From positions 1 through 43,092 of the forward strand of contig JACOWJ010000030.1 of the NCBI GenBank assembly GCA_016176845.1: a stretch of DNA of 43,092 nt, given 5' to 3'. Both the position numbers and the translations under genes were made by a program. Positions 31,311 through 38,984 of the stretch are shown here, piece after piece. Within the stretch, counting starts at the first letter, position 1. Every line of letters starts with the position of its first letter. The notes beneath the pieces are model-generated. The model did not search any database. It saw only the letters and a program-made list of their open reading frames with translations, and had not been told where the DNA came from. Source of the stretch: Nitrospinota bacterium (GTDB lineage Bacteria > 2-12-FULL-45-22 > JACOWJ01).

Positions 31311-32339
31311 TTGCGGAGAGACCAACTGACGGTGGCCGTGGCCGGTGCCACCGGGGCGGTGGGAAGGACGACATTGGCGATCCTGGAGGAAAGGGGTTTT
31401 CCCGTAGGGAGGTTGCTCCCCCTGGCCTCGGAGCGATCGGAGGGCAAGCGGATCCCCTTCAAGGGGGAGGAGATTTCGGTCCGGAAGTTGACCGAGAAGG
31501 CTTTCGCCGGGGTAGACCTCGCCTTCTTCGCGGCGGGGGCGTCCTGCAGTCGGGCATTCATTCCGGCAGCGATGGCCGCAGGGGCGGTGGTTATCGACAA
31601 GAGCAGCGCCTTCCGGCAAGACCCTGAGGTGCCTCTGGTGGTGCCCGAGGTGAACCCTCATGCCCTCCGCAGGCATAAGGGCCTCATTGCCACCCCCAAT
31701 TGCTCGACGATCCAGCTGGTGGTAGCTCTCCAGCCCTTGCACGAGGCTGCCCGGATCAAGCGGGTCGTGGTCTCTACCTACCAGTCCGTGGCCGGGGCCG
31801 GCCAGCAAGGGATCGCGGAGCTGCGCCGTCAGGCCTGGCAGGTGCTGAATGGGCAAGAGGTCTCCCCCGAGGTCTTCCCCCACCCCATCGCCTTCAACTG
31901 CCTTCCCCAGATCGACGCCTTCCTGGAGAACGGCTACACCAAGGAAGAGATGAAGATGACCTGGGAGACCCAGAAGATCATGGAGGACGAGAGCATCTCC
32001 GTCTCGGCCACCACGGTCCGGGTGCCCGTCTTTTACGGCCACTCCGAGTCGGTCAACCTCGAGACCGAGAGGAAGCTTTCCGCCCGAGAGGCCCAGGAGA
32101 TCCTCGCGCGGGCTCCAGGCGTGGTGGTGGTGGACGAACCTCGGGAGCACCGCTATCCGATGGCCATCCACTGCGCCGGTCAGGACCCCGTCTTCGTGGG
32201 CCGCATCCGGGAGGATCTGTCCGCCGAGAAAGCGCTTCATCTCTGGATCGTGGCCGACAGCTTGAGAAAAGGGGCAGCTCTCAACGCCGTCCAGATCGCG
32301 GAGCTACTGATCCATCCGAGCGGTCTAATGGAAGAGTAA
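31311..32339 (+). CDS. asd: Aspartate-semialdehyde dehydrogenase
   Basis: A 342-residue enzyme that reduces aspartyl phosphate to aspartate semialdehyde with NADPH for lysine, threonine and methionine synthesis. It has AVAGATGAVGRT at the nucleotide-binding N-terminus. The catalytic cysteine is in TPNCSTIQL at about residue 131, with the STYQSVAGAGQQG and VRVPVFYGHSES segments. The start is TTG with GGGAGG 8 bases upstream. It lies 30 bases behind leuB and is probably part of the same transcript. The length and motifs match the bacterial class. Confidence 0.95.
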   Translation: MRRDQLTVAVAGATGAVGRTTLAILEERGFPVGRLLPLASERSEGKRIPFKGEEISVRKLTEKAFAGVDLAFFAAGASCSRAFIPAAMAAGAVVIDKSSAFRQDPEVPLVVPEVNPHALRRHKGLIATPNCSTIQLVVALQPLHEAARIKRVVVSTYQSVAGAGQQGIAELRRQAWQVLNGQEVSPEVFPHPIAFNCLPQIDAFLENGYTKEEMKMTWETQKIMEDESISVSATTVRVPVFYGHSESVNLETERKLSAREAQEILARAPGVVVVDEPREHRYPMAIHCAGQDPVFVGRIREDLSAEKALHLWIVADSLRKGAALNAVQIAELLIHPSGLMEE

Positions 32340-32340
32340 G

Positions 32341-32396
32341 CGGTTAGGGATTCGGGGTTCGTTGAAACCGACCAGTCCCTGACCCCTAATCCCTGT
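32341..32396. repeat. Word hairpin, short (AGGGATT units)
   Basis: TTAGGGATTCGGGGTT pairs imperfectly with GACCCCTAATCCCTG across about 20 bases. It is adjacent to the asd stop codon and upstream of the coiled-coil gene's Shine-Dalgarno sequence. Confidence 0.75.
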
Positions 32397-32417
32397 CTAT
32401 GCGGAGGAGGAAAAGCA

Positions 32418-32747
32418 ATGGAGGAGAAAGAGGCTTTAAAGAAACTGGATGCCATGGGAGAAGAGGAGATCCTCCAGCAATGGGAGAAGCTGGGCGTGGA
32501 AGATGAACGGATCATCCGGGTGGCGAAAAGGCTCCAAGAGCAGGTCCTTTTCACCTTCAACGAGATGACGGATTTCTACGCCAAAGCCCGGGAGGTCATC
32601 TCCCTGGAGGAGAAGCGAAGCTACCTGAAGTACATCGCCAAGTTGAAGGAGGAGCTCCAGGAGAACCAGGAGATCTTGGAGAAGATCCAGCAGCTGAAGC
32701 GGCTCGCGCGGATGAGGTCCGACAATCAGAAGGTTACCCGAGTTTAG
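32418..32747 (+). CDS. Predicted coiled-coil protein of unknown function
   Basis: A 109-residue, charged, helical protein (KEALKKLDAMGEEEILQQW, then KLKEELQENQEILEKIQQL). The heptad pattern in the last 40 residues suggests a coiled coil. No cysteine, signal peptide or membrane segment is seen, and I do not recognise a family. GGAGGAGG lies about 9 bases before the ATG. It lies 59 bases ahead of the radical SAM gene on the same strand, so the two may be cotranscribed; a partner role is possible but unproven. Confidence 0.75.
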   Translation: MEEKEALKKLDAMGEEEILQQWEKLGVEDERIIRVAKRLQEQVLFTFNEMTDFYAKAREVISLEEKRSYLKYIAKLKEELQENQEILEKIQQLKRLARMRSDNQKVTRV

Positions 32748-32806
32748 GAACCGCCAACGACTTACCCCGCTTATTTTTACCATTTTGAAGAGGAGCCGGT
32801 GCCGCC

Positions 32807-33913
32807 ATGTCCCCATCGGAAGAGAAAGCCGTTAAAACGAATTGTCCCCCGGAAGAACCCGACGTCTTCGATCTCTATCTGAACCCTCGCCGGCAACAAG
32901 CGGCTCGCGAAGGGCGCCCCTTCGAGGTGGATTTCGAGATTACCACCCAGTGCTTCGGTGCCTGCAAGATCTGCCATACCCACTCCTTTCCCGACAATTA
33001 CCGATCCCTACCGCTGGAGAAGATCCTCGAGGTGATCGACCAACTGGTCGAGCTCCAGATCAGCCAGGTCTGGTGGGAGGGGGGGGACCCCCTGATCCAT
33101 CCCGGCATCTTCGAGGCGGTTCGCTATGCGGCGAGCAAGGGGTTGAAGAATGCCATCTTCACCAGCGGCCTGCCTCTGACCAAGAGGATGTGCCAGCGAA
33201 TCCTCGACGATTTCTCCCGGAAGGAGATCAACCTGATCGGTGTCCACATCGATGCCCTAGATCCCGAGGTTTACAACCGGCTGCACTGGGATCCCAAGGG
33301 GCTGGAGAAGAAGGTCAAGGGGTACCAGACCCTGATGGAGGTGGGCTACCCCGCCGATCGAATCCTGCCCTGTCTGACCATGACGGCCCCGGCCCTGGAG
33401 GTGATCGAGGAGACCCTGGACTGGTATATCGACGAGATGGGGGCCAAGTTCGTGGAGATGACGGTATTCAAGCCCCACGGGTTTGGCGCGCAGAACCGCG
33501 AGCTGGAGCCGACCCTCTCGGGGCTGCGGCATGCCTTCGAATACCGGGCGAAGAAGCTCGGAAATCCGGCCTGGCTGCGGATGGGCACGACGGAATGTAG
33601 CTCCATCCGCTGCCAGACCAACTTCTACGTGGCCGCCGATGGCGCAGTCAAGCTCTGCCCCTGCATCCCCCCGGAGCTTTTCCCCCTGGGAAACGTTCAC
33701 CAGGAAACGCTGCCGGAGATCTTCCGCCGGCATGGCCCCCAGATTACCATGAACGATCTGAAGATCCAGGGACCATGCGGCGAGTGCGAGAACAACGCCG
33801 ACGGCGTCTGCCGCGGCTGCCGGGCGGCGGCCTATCACTATACCGGGGATTTCGAGGCCTCCGACCCCAAGTGCTGGCTCAACCCGGCGGCGAAGGAGAC
33901 CTATCTTCGGTAA
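32807..33913 (+). CDS. Radical SAM/SPASM-type iron-sulfur enzyme
   Basis: A 368-residue radical SAM protein. The cluster motif CFGACKIC (C49, C53, C56) lies behind EVDFEITTQ. WWEGGDPLIHP is the GGDP/GGEP SAM-binding motif. The C-terminus has a cysteine-rich SPASM-like domain: CPCIPPELFPLGNV, CGECENNADGVCRGCRAAA and a final SDPKCW. Such proteins modify peptides or small molecules by radical chemistry, or act in heme/cofactor synthesis. No obvious precursor peptide is found nearby. The ATG has GAGGAG about 11 bases upstream. The substrate is unknown. Confidence 0.88.
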   Translation: MSPSEEKAVKTNCPPEEPDVFDLYLNPRRQQAAREGRPFEVDFEITTQCFGACKICHTHSFPDNYRSLPLEKILEVIDQLVELQISQVWWEGGDPLIHPGIFEAVRYAASKGLKNAIFTSGLPLTKRMCQRILDDFSRKEINLIGVHIDALDPEVYNRLHWDPKGLEKKVKGYQTLMEVGYPADRILPCLTMTAPALEVIEETLDWYIDEMGAKFVEMTVFKPHGFGAQNRELEPTLSGLRHAFEYRAKKLGNPAWLRMGTTECSSIRCQTNFYVAADGAVKLCPCIPPELFPLGNVHQETLPEIFRRHGPQITMNDLKIQGPCGECENNADGVCRGCRAAAYHYTGDFEASDPKCWLNPAAKETYLR

Positions 33914-33943
33914 AACGAAATTACCCGGCTCGTTGGGCGCTAA

Positions 33944-34141
33944 CTACACCACTTCACGCTCCAAGACCAATATGGTCTCTCGTAGTTTGGCAACGCTTGG
34001 AGGAATGGCCTGTCGAAAACGCCAACCATCTTTTGCTTCTCGATTTAACACTTCTTCTAAGTCCTGGATATTTGGAGATGGGAATAGGATGCCGAATCTT
34101 GTTGATTTCACGGCGACAGCCTTATACTCATATTGTTTCAT
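33944..34141 (-). CDS. DUF4177-like small protein
   Basis: A 65-residue protein with the pattern MKQYEYKAVAVKS at the start, LEEVLNREAKDGWRFRQ in the middle and ILVLERE at the end. This is the YEYK...LN..GxxGW...vLER layout of the DUF4177 family, which has no known function. The track's ORF begins 39 codons upstream; the ATG at 34141 is chosen because GAGGGG lies 8 bases ahead. It is convergent with the radical SAM gene and lies in an A/T-richer pocket. Confidence 0.65.
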   Translation of the reverse strand: MKQYEYKAVAVKSTRFGILFPSPNIQDLEEVLNREAKDGWRFRQAIPPSVAKLRETILVLEREVV

Positions 34142-34999
34142 ATAAGGATCCCCTCTGTTAAATAGCGCAAAGAGCGGGAGAAGATTGGAGAGTCTCACGG
34201 ACTCTATTTGAGGCGCAGAATCCCATCCAAATTCCATCGGCAATTCATGGGGTTGCAACAGCCTTGGGCCTTCGGCGTCAGTCTTCCGGCAATTTGATCG
34301 TCAATCTCGTTTCCATTACCTTACCTCTTCGTACTGTCTGTACAGTGTTGATTGTATCACTAATCTCCGTTTAGAGAAAGACTTTTCTAATCGTTCAAGT
34401 GGGCCAGGAATCGGCCGATAGAACAGGAAAAAATTCCATTGGAGGATATCTCTCAGGCCCGGGGGTCATCCAGGAATTATCTTCCTATCATCGAGGGGGG
34501 GAGGTTGCGGCAGGACCTGTGGGAGACGTTCCTTTCGATGTCCCGGCTGTCCTTCATGGGGAAGGAGTCCGCCCGGCAACGATCGGTCCCACCCTCCGAG
34601 GCCGGCCCCTGGGTGATGCTGCATCGGGAGCTGGAGCTGCGGCAGTTCCTTGCCTGGGCTGCGGGCGGCTGGTGGGGACCGAAGTGGCCCGCCGGGGAGA
34701 GCCTACCCTGTGGGAGGTGGAACTGAAGAATGCCGGAAGGCACCACACCAACCTTTGATCAAAATGTCTACCACCAGGTACGTAGACATGGGAACGGGGG
34801 TGCGTCCTTTGATTGGGGAAACTCCCTGCCACCCGATGCCTCGAGGGGAAGGGCACCACCCAGGGGATCTCATCTTTGATCGGAGATGCGGGAATGGTCG
34901 CACCCGGGCATAAGATGAGCGATTGCGGATCATTCACGAAGGGTAAGTTGAGCCTAAGTGTTGTGGACCTAACATCTTTACCCACAGAAGGAGAAGCTT
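34142..34999. other. Gene-poor region
   Basis: About 850 bases without a convincing gene. ORFs at 34399-34758, 34439-34726 and 34554-34985 overlap, lack ribosome-binding sites and resemble no family, though 34439-34726 reads moderately protein-like. A hairpin ATGTCTAC...GTAGACAT is at 34764-34789. A weak promoter (TTGAGC-16-TAACAT, 34948-34975) may serve the cytochrome gene. The region may be the eroded remains of an insertion. Confidence 0.5.
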
Positions 35000-35686
35000 A
35001 TGGAGGTCAAGCGCACGGTCAAGGGAACAGGGCGGATGTTCGTGCTGGGTGTGGCTTTTTTTTCGGTGCTTCTTGTCGGGTGGGAGGGCCATGCCAGCGA
35101 TTTCTCCCCTCGGCGGTTGGATCGGTCGATCCGCCGCCTTCCCCCAAAGGTCCGGATCGGTCTTGAGATTGCTCTGTCGGATAAACTCTTCGGACAAGAC
35201 CCGGTCAAACTCCAGGCATTCCGGGACAAGCTCGAGGGCCTGGACCGGAGGGGGCTCGTCAAGGTCGGGCTGGGAAGTTACATCGTCAACGCCAACGGAG
35301 ACTGCAACGGCTGCCATACCTGGCTTCCGGGCAATACCAACTGGGCTCCGGGAGGCAACCCCTTCCAGGGACAGCCCAAGCACATCAACGTGGCGGGTTA
35401 CCTGGCGGGCGGCAGGGTTTTTCAGCTCCCTCCCCCTCCCAATGGCCCCGGCCCCGTTACTTCCCGCAACCTCACCCCGGACAAGGATGGCTTGCCAGCA
35501 GGGATGACGGAAAGGGAGTTCATCGAGCTGTTGCGGACGGGGAGGGAGGAAGACGAACCCGACAAGATCCTCCAGGTGATGCCCTGGCCGGTAATCGGGG
35601 AGATGACGAACGACGACCTGAAGGCGATTTATGCCTTCCTGAGCGTCATCCCCTGTGTGGAGAGCACAGGACACCTTTGCCAGTGA
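35000..35686 (+). CDS. Periplasmic monoheme c-type cytochrome
   Basis: A 228-residue protein with an N-terminal signal peptide (basic MEVKRTVKGTGRM, then FVLGVAFFSVLLVGW, probable cleavage near GHAS). One heme-binding motif, CNGCH, is at about residue 98-102. A likely axial methionine occurs in LQVMPWPV. The C-terminus with DDLKAIYAFLSVIP is typical of class I cytochromes that terminate on such a helix. It probably carries electrons in the periplasm. AAGGAG lies about 7 bases before the ATG. It is followed by a 13-bp terminator hairpin. No other cytochrome gene is adjacent. Confidence 0.88.
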   Translation: MEVKRTVKGTGRMFVLGVAFFSVLLVGWEGHASDFSPRRLDRSIRRLPPKVRIGLEIALSDKLFGQDPVKLQAFRDKLEGLDRRGLVKVGLGSYIVNANGDCNGCHTWLPGNTNWAPGGNPFQGQPKHINVAGYLAGGRVFQLPPPPNGPGPVTSRNLTPDKDGLPAGMTEREFIELLRTGREEDEPDKILQVMPWPVIGEMTNDDLKAIYAFLSVIPCVESTGHLCQ

Positions 35687-35825
35687 GGGCTCAGTAAAAC
35701 TTCACAGGAAAGGTGTCCAAATTCGGGATTGCTTCGTCCCCTTCGCTGTGCTCTGGGTTTCGGCTCGCGGCGCTGCTCGCAATGAGAATCGAAGTCTGGA
35801 GACCTCGATGGATATATGGGGAGAG

Positions 35826-35858
35826 ACAAGGAGGCCCTCGAATGAAGGGCCTCCTTGT
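35826..35858. terminator. Bidirectional terminator-like hairpin (perfect 13-bp stem)
   Basis: ACAAGGAGGCCCT (35826-35838) is the exact reverse complement of 35846-35858 with a 7-base loop. It lies between the plus-strand cytochrome and the minus-strand HgdB-like gene, both of which end here. No long T run follows, so the terminator role rests on position and stem strength. Confidence 0.55.
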
Positions 35859-35914
35859 CCATGGGCTACGGCAGAGGTATCGTTTAACTGAGGCGTTTCA
35901 CCACGCCAGGCCCT

Positions 35915-37192
35915 CTATGGCTGGACCACCGTGCAGAAGAACTCCTCGATCCGCCGGCGGATCTCCCCCGACGCGGCCGGCGGGGCGCTGAAGGCGTCCA
36001 TGTCAAAGACCAGCAGCGGCCGGTCGATCTCCTTGCAGGTCTCCCGGATCAGGCCCACCGAGCCCCAGGCCATCTTGCAGCCCTCGTGGCCGGCGTAGAT
36101 CACACAATCACCCTGGTACTCCTCGCAGACCCTCACCAGGTCGTCCGTGTAGAAGTCCGTCGGCCCCCGCAGTTGTCGCGCCATCGGCGCGTTCAGGGCC
36201 TTGACGGCCAGCCCCCGCAGCATGCTCTCCGGCGTGGAGGTATCGACGGGATCGATGGTGGCGTAGCTGAACATATCCATCACGATCACCGCCCCGAACT
36301 CTTGCTCCATCCAGTCGAAGATGCTCAGGTCGAAGTAAGTGGGCAGCATGAACCAGACGGTCCGGCTCCGTTCCTCTTCCACCACCCCCAGGCCCAGGCG
36401 GGCCCGCTTGCGGGCGTCCTCGTGGATCTGACGGAAGACGGCGGTCCCCTTGGGCTGGCCGGCCCCCACCGAGTTCAGGAAGTTGGACATGGTGAGCAGC
36501 CGCCCGCTCTGGGGGCAGGGGACGGCCTTGCGCAGCTCGTTGGTCTCCAGTAGGTATTCGTAGGCCCGGTTCGACTCCTCGACGATCTCCTTCAGCCGGT
36601 CCCAATCCATTTTCTTGCCTGTCTGCGCCTCCATGAAGGCGATCATCCCCTTCAGTTGATCGGCGTAGTAGCGGATCGATTCCTCATCATCGCCGTAAGG
36701 GGCATCGGGGTGATATGAGGGGACCCCCAGGTAGTTGTTGTAGATCTGGTAACCGATAACGATGTTGTCGCAGGGCAGCGAGGCCCCCACGATGAAGTCG
36801 GGGGGCGGTAGCTGTCCCGACAGGATCAGGCCCACGGCGCCTCGGTCGATCGAGCACATCTCTGCGGGAAGGCCGGCGTTCTCGGCGATATCGACATATC
36901 GCCGGAGGACCTCTGGCCGGCTGGTGGGCAGCAGGCCTACCAGCAGCTCCGCCCGGTAGGGGTGGATGTCCATGGCCAGCAGGGGCTCCCGGGTGATTCC
37001 GGGACCGAACCAGCCGATCTTCTTCTTCCCCTCATCGGCCACCCGGAGGGTCTCCTCCAGGAAGTCGATCAGGCACTCGAAGGTCAGGGCGTTGATTTTC
37101 TTCTCCTCGGGCGGCTCCTCCCCCATCTCCCGCCGGGCGTTCCGGTAGAAATTTAACACCTCCTCCAACTCGGTCAGCTTCACCTTTTTCAA
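35915..37192 (-). CDS. 2-hydroxyacyl-CoA dehydratase (HgdB/BcrC/FldC-like) family protein
   Basis: A 425-residue protein of the HgdB/BcrC iron-sulfur superfamily. These enzymes use a [4Fe-4S] cluster, charged by an ATP-dependent activator, for radical dehydration of 2-hydroxyacyl-CoA or for benzoyl-CoA reduction. Conserved cysteines are seen in GASLPCDNIV and GHEGCKMAWGS, and PTYFDLSIFDWM resembles the family core. The track begins with ATG 37219; TTG 37192 is preferred, with GGAGGAG 6 bases ahead. Usually two homologous subunits and an HgdC activator lie together; none is present here, so this is an orphan. Substrate is unknown. Confidence 0.8.
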   Translation of the reverse strand: MKKVKLTELEEVLNFYRNARREMGEEPPEEKKINALTFECLIDFLEETLRVADEGKKKIGWFGPGITREPLLAMDIHPYRAELLVGLLPTSRPEVLRRYVDIAENAGLPAEMCSIDRGAVGLILSGQLPPPDFIVGASLPCDNIVIGYQIYNNYLGVPSYHPDAPYGDDEESIRYYADQLKGMIAFMEAQTGKKMDWDRLKEIVEESNRAYEYLLETNELRKAVPCPQSGRLLTMSNFLNSVGAGQPKGTAVFRQIHEDARKRARLGLGVVEEERSRTVWFMLPTYFDLSIFDWMEQEFGAVIVMDMFSYATIDPVDTSTPESMLRGLAVKALNAPMARQLRGPTDFYTDDLVRVCEEYQGDCVIYAGHEGCKMAWGSVGLIRETCKEIDRPLLVFDMDAFSAPPAASGEIRRRIEEFFCTVVQP

Positions 37193-37216
37193 TGGATCTC
37201 CTCCCCCTGAGAAGTT

Positions 37217-37404
37217 CATAGCATAGGAATTTCCATTTTTTCAGATTCCTCAGTCCCCTTCGCTTCGCTCAGGGCTTCGGCTCACATCGCTCCTTCAGAA
37301 TGACAGGTTGTACGGCTGTCATTCCGGTGAGCCTTTAGCCGCGAGCGCAGCGAGGCGGGAAGCGAGGAATCTAAGTTCATCGTATAGGAATTTCCATTTT
37401 CAGC
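37217..37404. repeat. Two direct GGAATTTCC motif copies (6 and 7) flanking another repeat
   Basis: TTCATAGCATAGGAATTTCC (about 37215) and TTCATCGTATAGGAATTTCC (about 37377) are direct repeats 160 bases apart, each followed by ATTTT and CAG. Between them lies a segment with the common CTTCGCTTCGCTCAGGGCTT and GAGCGCAGCGAGGCGGGAAG phrases. The arrangement looks like a unit duplicated by recombination or inserted between motif copies. Confidence 0.7.
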
Positions 37405-37452
37405 GAAGAACCCCCCCACCCCCCCCTTGCGAAGGGGGGGCAAGGGGGGGTA
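37404..37452. repeat. C/G-tract hairpin
   Basis: Runs of seven to eight C (37410 onward) face G runs across TTGCGAA. It resembles the hairpins at 6.75 kb and 42.2 kb. It lies immediately downstream of the flavoprotein gene's stop codon. Confidence 0.65.
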
Positions 37453-37461
37453 ATTTAATCT

Positions 37462-38031
37462 TCAAAGGATATTGGAAGACCGGGCCAGCTCCTCCCCGGC
37501 CTCCCTGGCCTTGGCCAGCAGCTCTTCCTTCCGGGCTGCATCCCCCATCTCCCGCACGCCACCCGCTACGAGGGGGCGGGTCTCGGGGATCCCCAAGAGG
37601 GTGAAGACCCGTCCCAACACCCCATGGACGTAAGCGAAAAGATTCTCGTCGGGCTGTCCCTGGGGCAGGACCAGCACGCACTTCTTGCCGCTGGGCAGCC
37701 GGCTCTGGCGGTTGGCATCCAGGAAGGCGTACCAACGGTCCAGGAAGGATTTCGCCTGGCCGGTCAAAAAGCCCATGTAAATTGGAGATCCGAGGACGAT
37801 CCCGTCGGCCTCCCGGATCTTGGCATAGAGGGGTTGTTGGTCATCCTGGATGGGGCACCCTGGGTCCCCCTTACAGGTCAGGCAGCCGGTGCAGTCCTTG
37901 ATGTTGAGGTCGTGGAGGTAGACGATCTCCGTCTGCGCCCCTCTTCCCGCGGCCCCCTCCAGCACCTTCTTGACCAGGACATCGGTGTTGCCTCCCTTGC
38001 GGCTGCTCCCTACAAAGCCAATGACCTTCAT
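37462..38031 (-). CDS. Iron-sulfur flavoprotein / NADPH-dependent FMN reductase family
   Basis: A 189-residue flavodoxin-fold protein. The FMN-phosphate loop is GSSRKGGNTD near residue 9. A compact CTGCLTCKGDPGC at about 47-59 matches the cysteine motif of archaeal-type iron-sulfur flavoproteins (Isf). GIVLGSPIYMGFLTGQAK is the second flavin contact region. Such proteins shuttle electrons between ferredoxin and flavin-linked acceptors such as oxygen or peroxide. An iron-sulfur cluster is likely but the exact partner is unknown. The gene stands alone, in the same direction as the HgdB-like gene. Confidence 0.85.
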   Translation of the reverse strand: MKVIGFVGSSRKGGNTDVLVKKVLEGAAGRGAQTEIVYLHDLNIKDCTGCLTCKGDPGCPIQDDQQPLYAKIREADGIVLGSPIYMGFLTGQAKSFLDRWYAFLDANRQSRLPSGKKCVLVLPQGQPDENLFAYVHGVLGRVFTLLGIPETRPLVAGGVREMGDAARKEELLAKAREAGEELARSSNIL

Positions 38032-38361
38032 GGAAAAGCCCTCCTTGGGTTAAAGATGCGAGTTACCGGATCGGGTTTTACCCATGGACTGGCTCCACAT
38101 TGCGGCGTTGGCGCCAGCCAAAGGCCTGACCGCGATGAACTTCGCGGTCCTTTCCCTGAAAATGGGGGCAGTTTGCGAACTGCCCCCCACCAAAAAATTG
38201 TTAGCGCGAAAAACCGTTGGGATGGAGGCGGGCAAGATAAATCCCGCCCCTACATTGCCATTGGTCGTCCCAACGCTTATTCGCGCTAACAAAAATTTGG
38301 CAGCCAGGTTCGATAACGGATTCCCGGTGCTACCGGCTGCCGCGAACGGGCAACCATCGAG
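38032..38361. other. Intergenic region rich in palindromes
   Basis: No gene is seen. It holds hairpins ACCGCGA...TTCGCGGT (38129-38148), GGGGGCAGTT-TGCG-AACTGCCCCC (about 38164-38187) and the 25-base-arm element at 38198-38292. Confidence 0.6.
38198..38292. mobile_element. MITE-like inverted repeat with 25-base arms
   Basis: The arms at 38198-38222 and 38268-38292 match at 23 of 25 bases, beginning TTGTTAGCGCGAA. The interior contains a GGCGGG...CCCGCC hairpin. No target duplication is evident, so a MITE or REP-like origin is only suggested. Confidence 0.5.
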
Positions 38362-38676
38362 TCACTTGAAGAAGGGGAGAAATCGGGTCACGAAATGGAT
38401 GGATATCATCAGGAATAGTAAAACCAGGAGCCTCGGCAGCAGGCCGGGCTTGTTCAGGTGCTGATCCAGGTAAAGGGAGGAGAGCCAGGCAAATGCGGCA
38501 GCGGCGGATACGAAAGGACGCAAGATCCCGTGAATGATGGGGCTCCGGAGGCCGGTAAAGATCGCCAGGCCGAGAAAGCCCACCGACACGAAGGGCAACG
38601 ATGGGAGCCAGTGATGGACGGCCAGGTCCATGCTAGATTTGACCAGTATGAGTACCATCAGGATATCTGCCCACAT
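38362..38676 (-). CDS. Small integral membrane protein
   Basis: A 104-residue hydrophobic protein with three to four likely transmembrane segments (about residues 1-12, 26-43, 52-70 and 82-100). The family is unknown. The track start, ATG 38676, is plausible, with a weak Shine-Dalgarno GGAAAG about 10 bases ahead. It lies by itself between two gene-poor stretches. No signal for cleavage is apparent. It is probably real on length and hydrophobicity, though codon use could not be tested. Confidence 0.55.
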   Translation of the reverse strand: MWADILMVLILVKSSMDLAVHHWLPSLPFVSVGFLGLAIFTGLRSPIIHGILRPFVSAAAAFAWLSSLYLDQHLNKPGLLPRLLVLLFLMISIHFVTRFLPFFK

Positions 38677-38984
38677 GATTTTTTGATCTTTCCTATGGCT
38701 TAAAGGTTGGCGGCTGGGATTCGCTAGCCCGCTTCATAAGCGAGAGTCTTTACAAACGAGTCAAGTTTCGATTTGAGCCAAATCATGATGCCAGAGCAAG
38801 CCGTGAAGGCCCCCTTCCCTATTGCCCGGGAATTATAGAGCGAGCGAAGGGGCGAGTCAACAGAAACTTCACCGAAGTTCTGTGGTATAATCCCTGAGGT
38901 TTTTCTGTCGAGAGAGTCCTCTCGGCAAAGATTTGCGGATGGGCGTTAAACTGTGAGGAGACAACGTGTAGGGGGAGGGTCGAT
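38677..38984. other. Intergenic region upstream of hyuA
   Basis: No gene is seen apart from shadows. It contains the promoter and operator-like palindrome at 38861-38891 and a hairpin GTCGAGAGAGTCCTCTCGGC at about 38907-38926. Confidence 0.55.
38861..38891 (+). promoter_or_regulatory. hyuA promoter with overlapping palindrome
   Basis: The -10 box TATAAT is at 38886-38891. The -35 region is weak (GAAACT, 38863-38868) and coincides with an inverted repeat, CAGAAACTTC-ACC-GAAGTTCTG (38861-38882), with one extra A in the left arm. The weak -35 under a palindrome suggests an activator or repressor site. Confidence 0.55.

Noticed and set aside
34399-34985. Overlapping ORFs on both strands in the gap before the cytochrome
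   Set aside because: None has a ribosome-binding site or a recognisable family, and they overlap one another on opposite strands.
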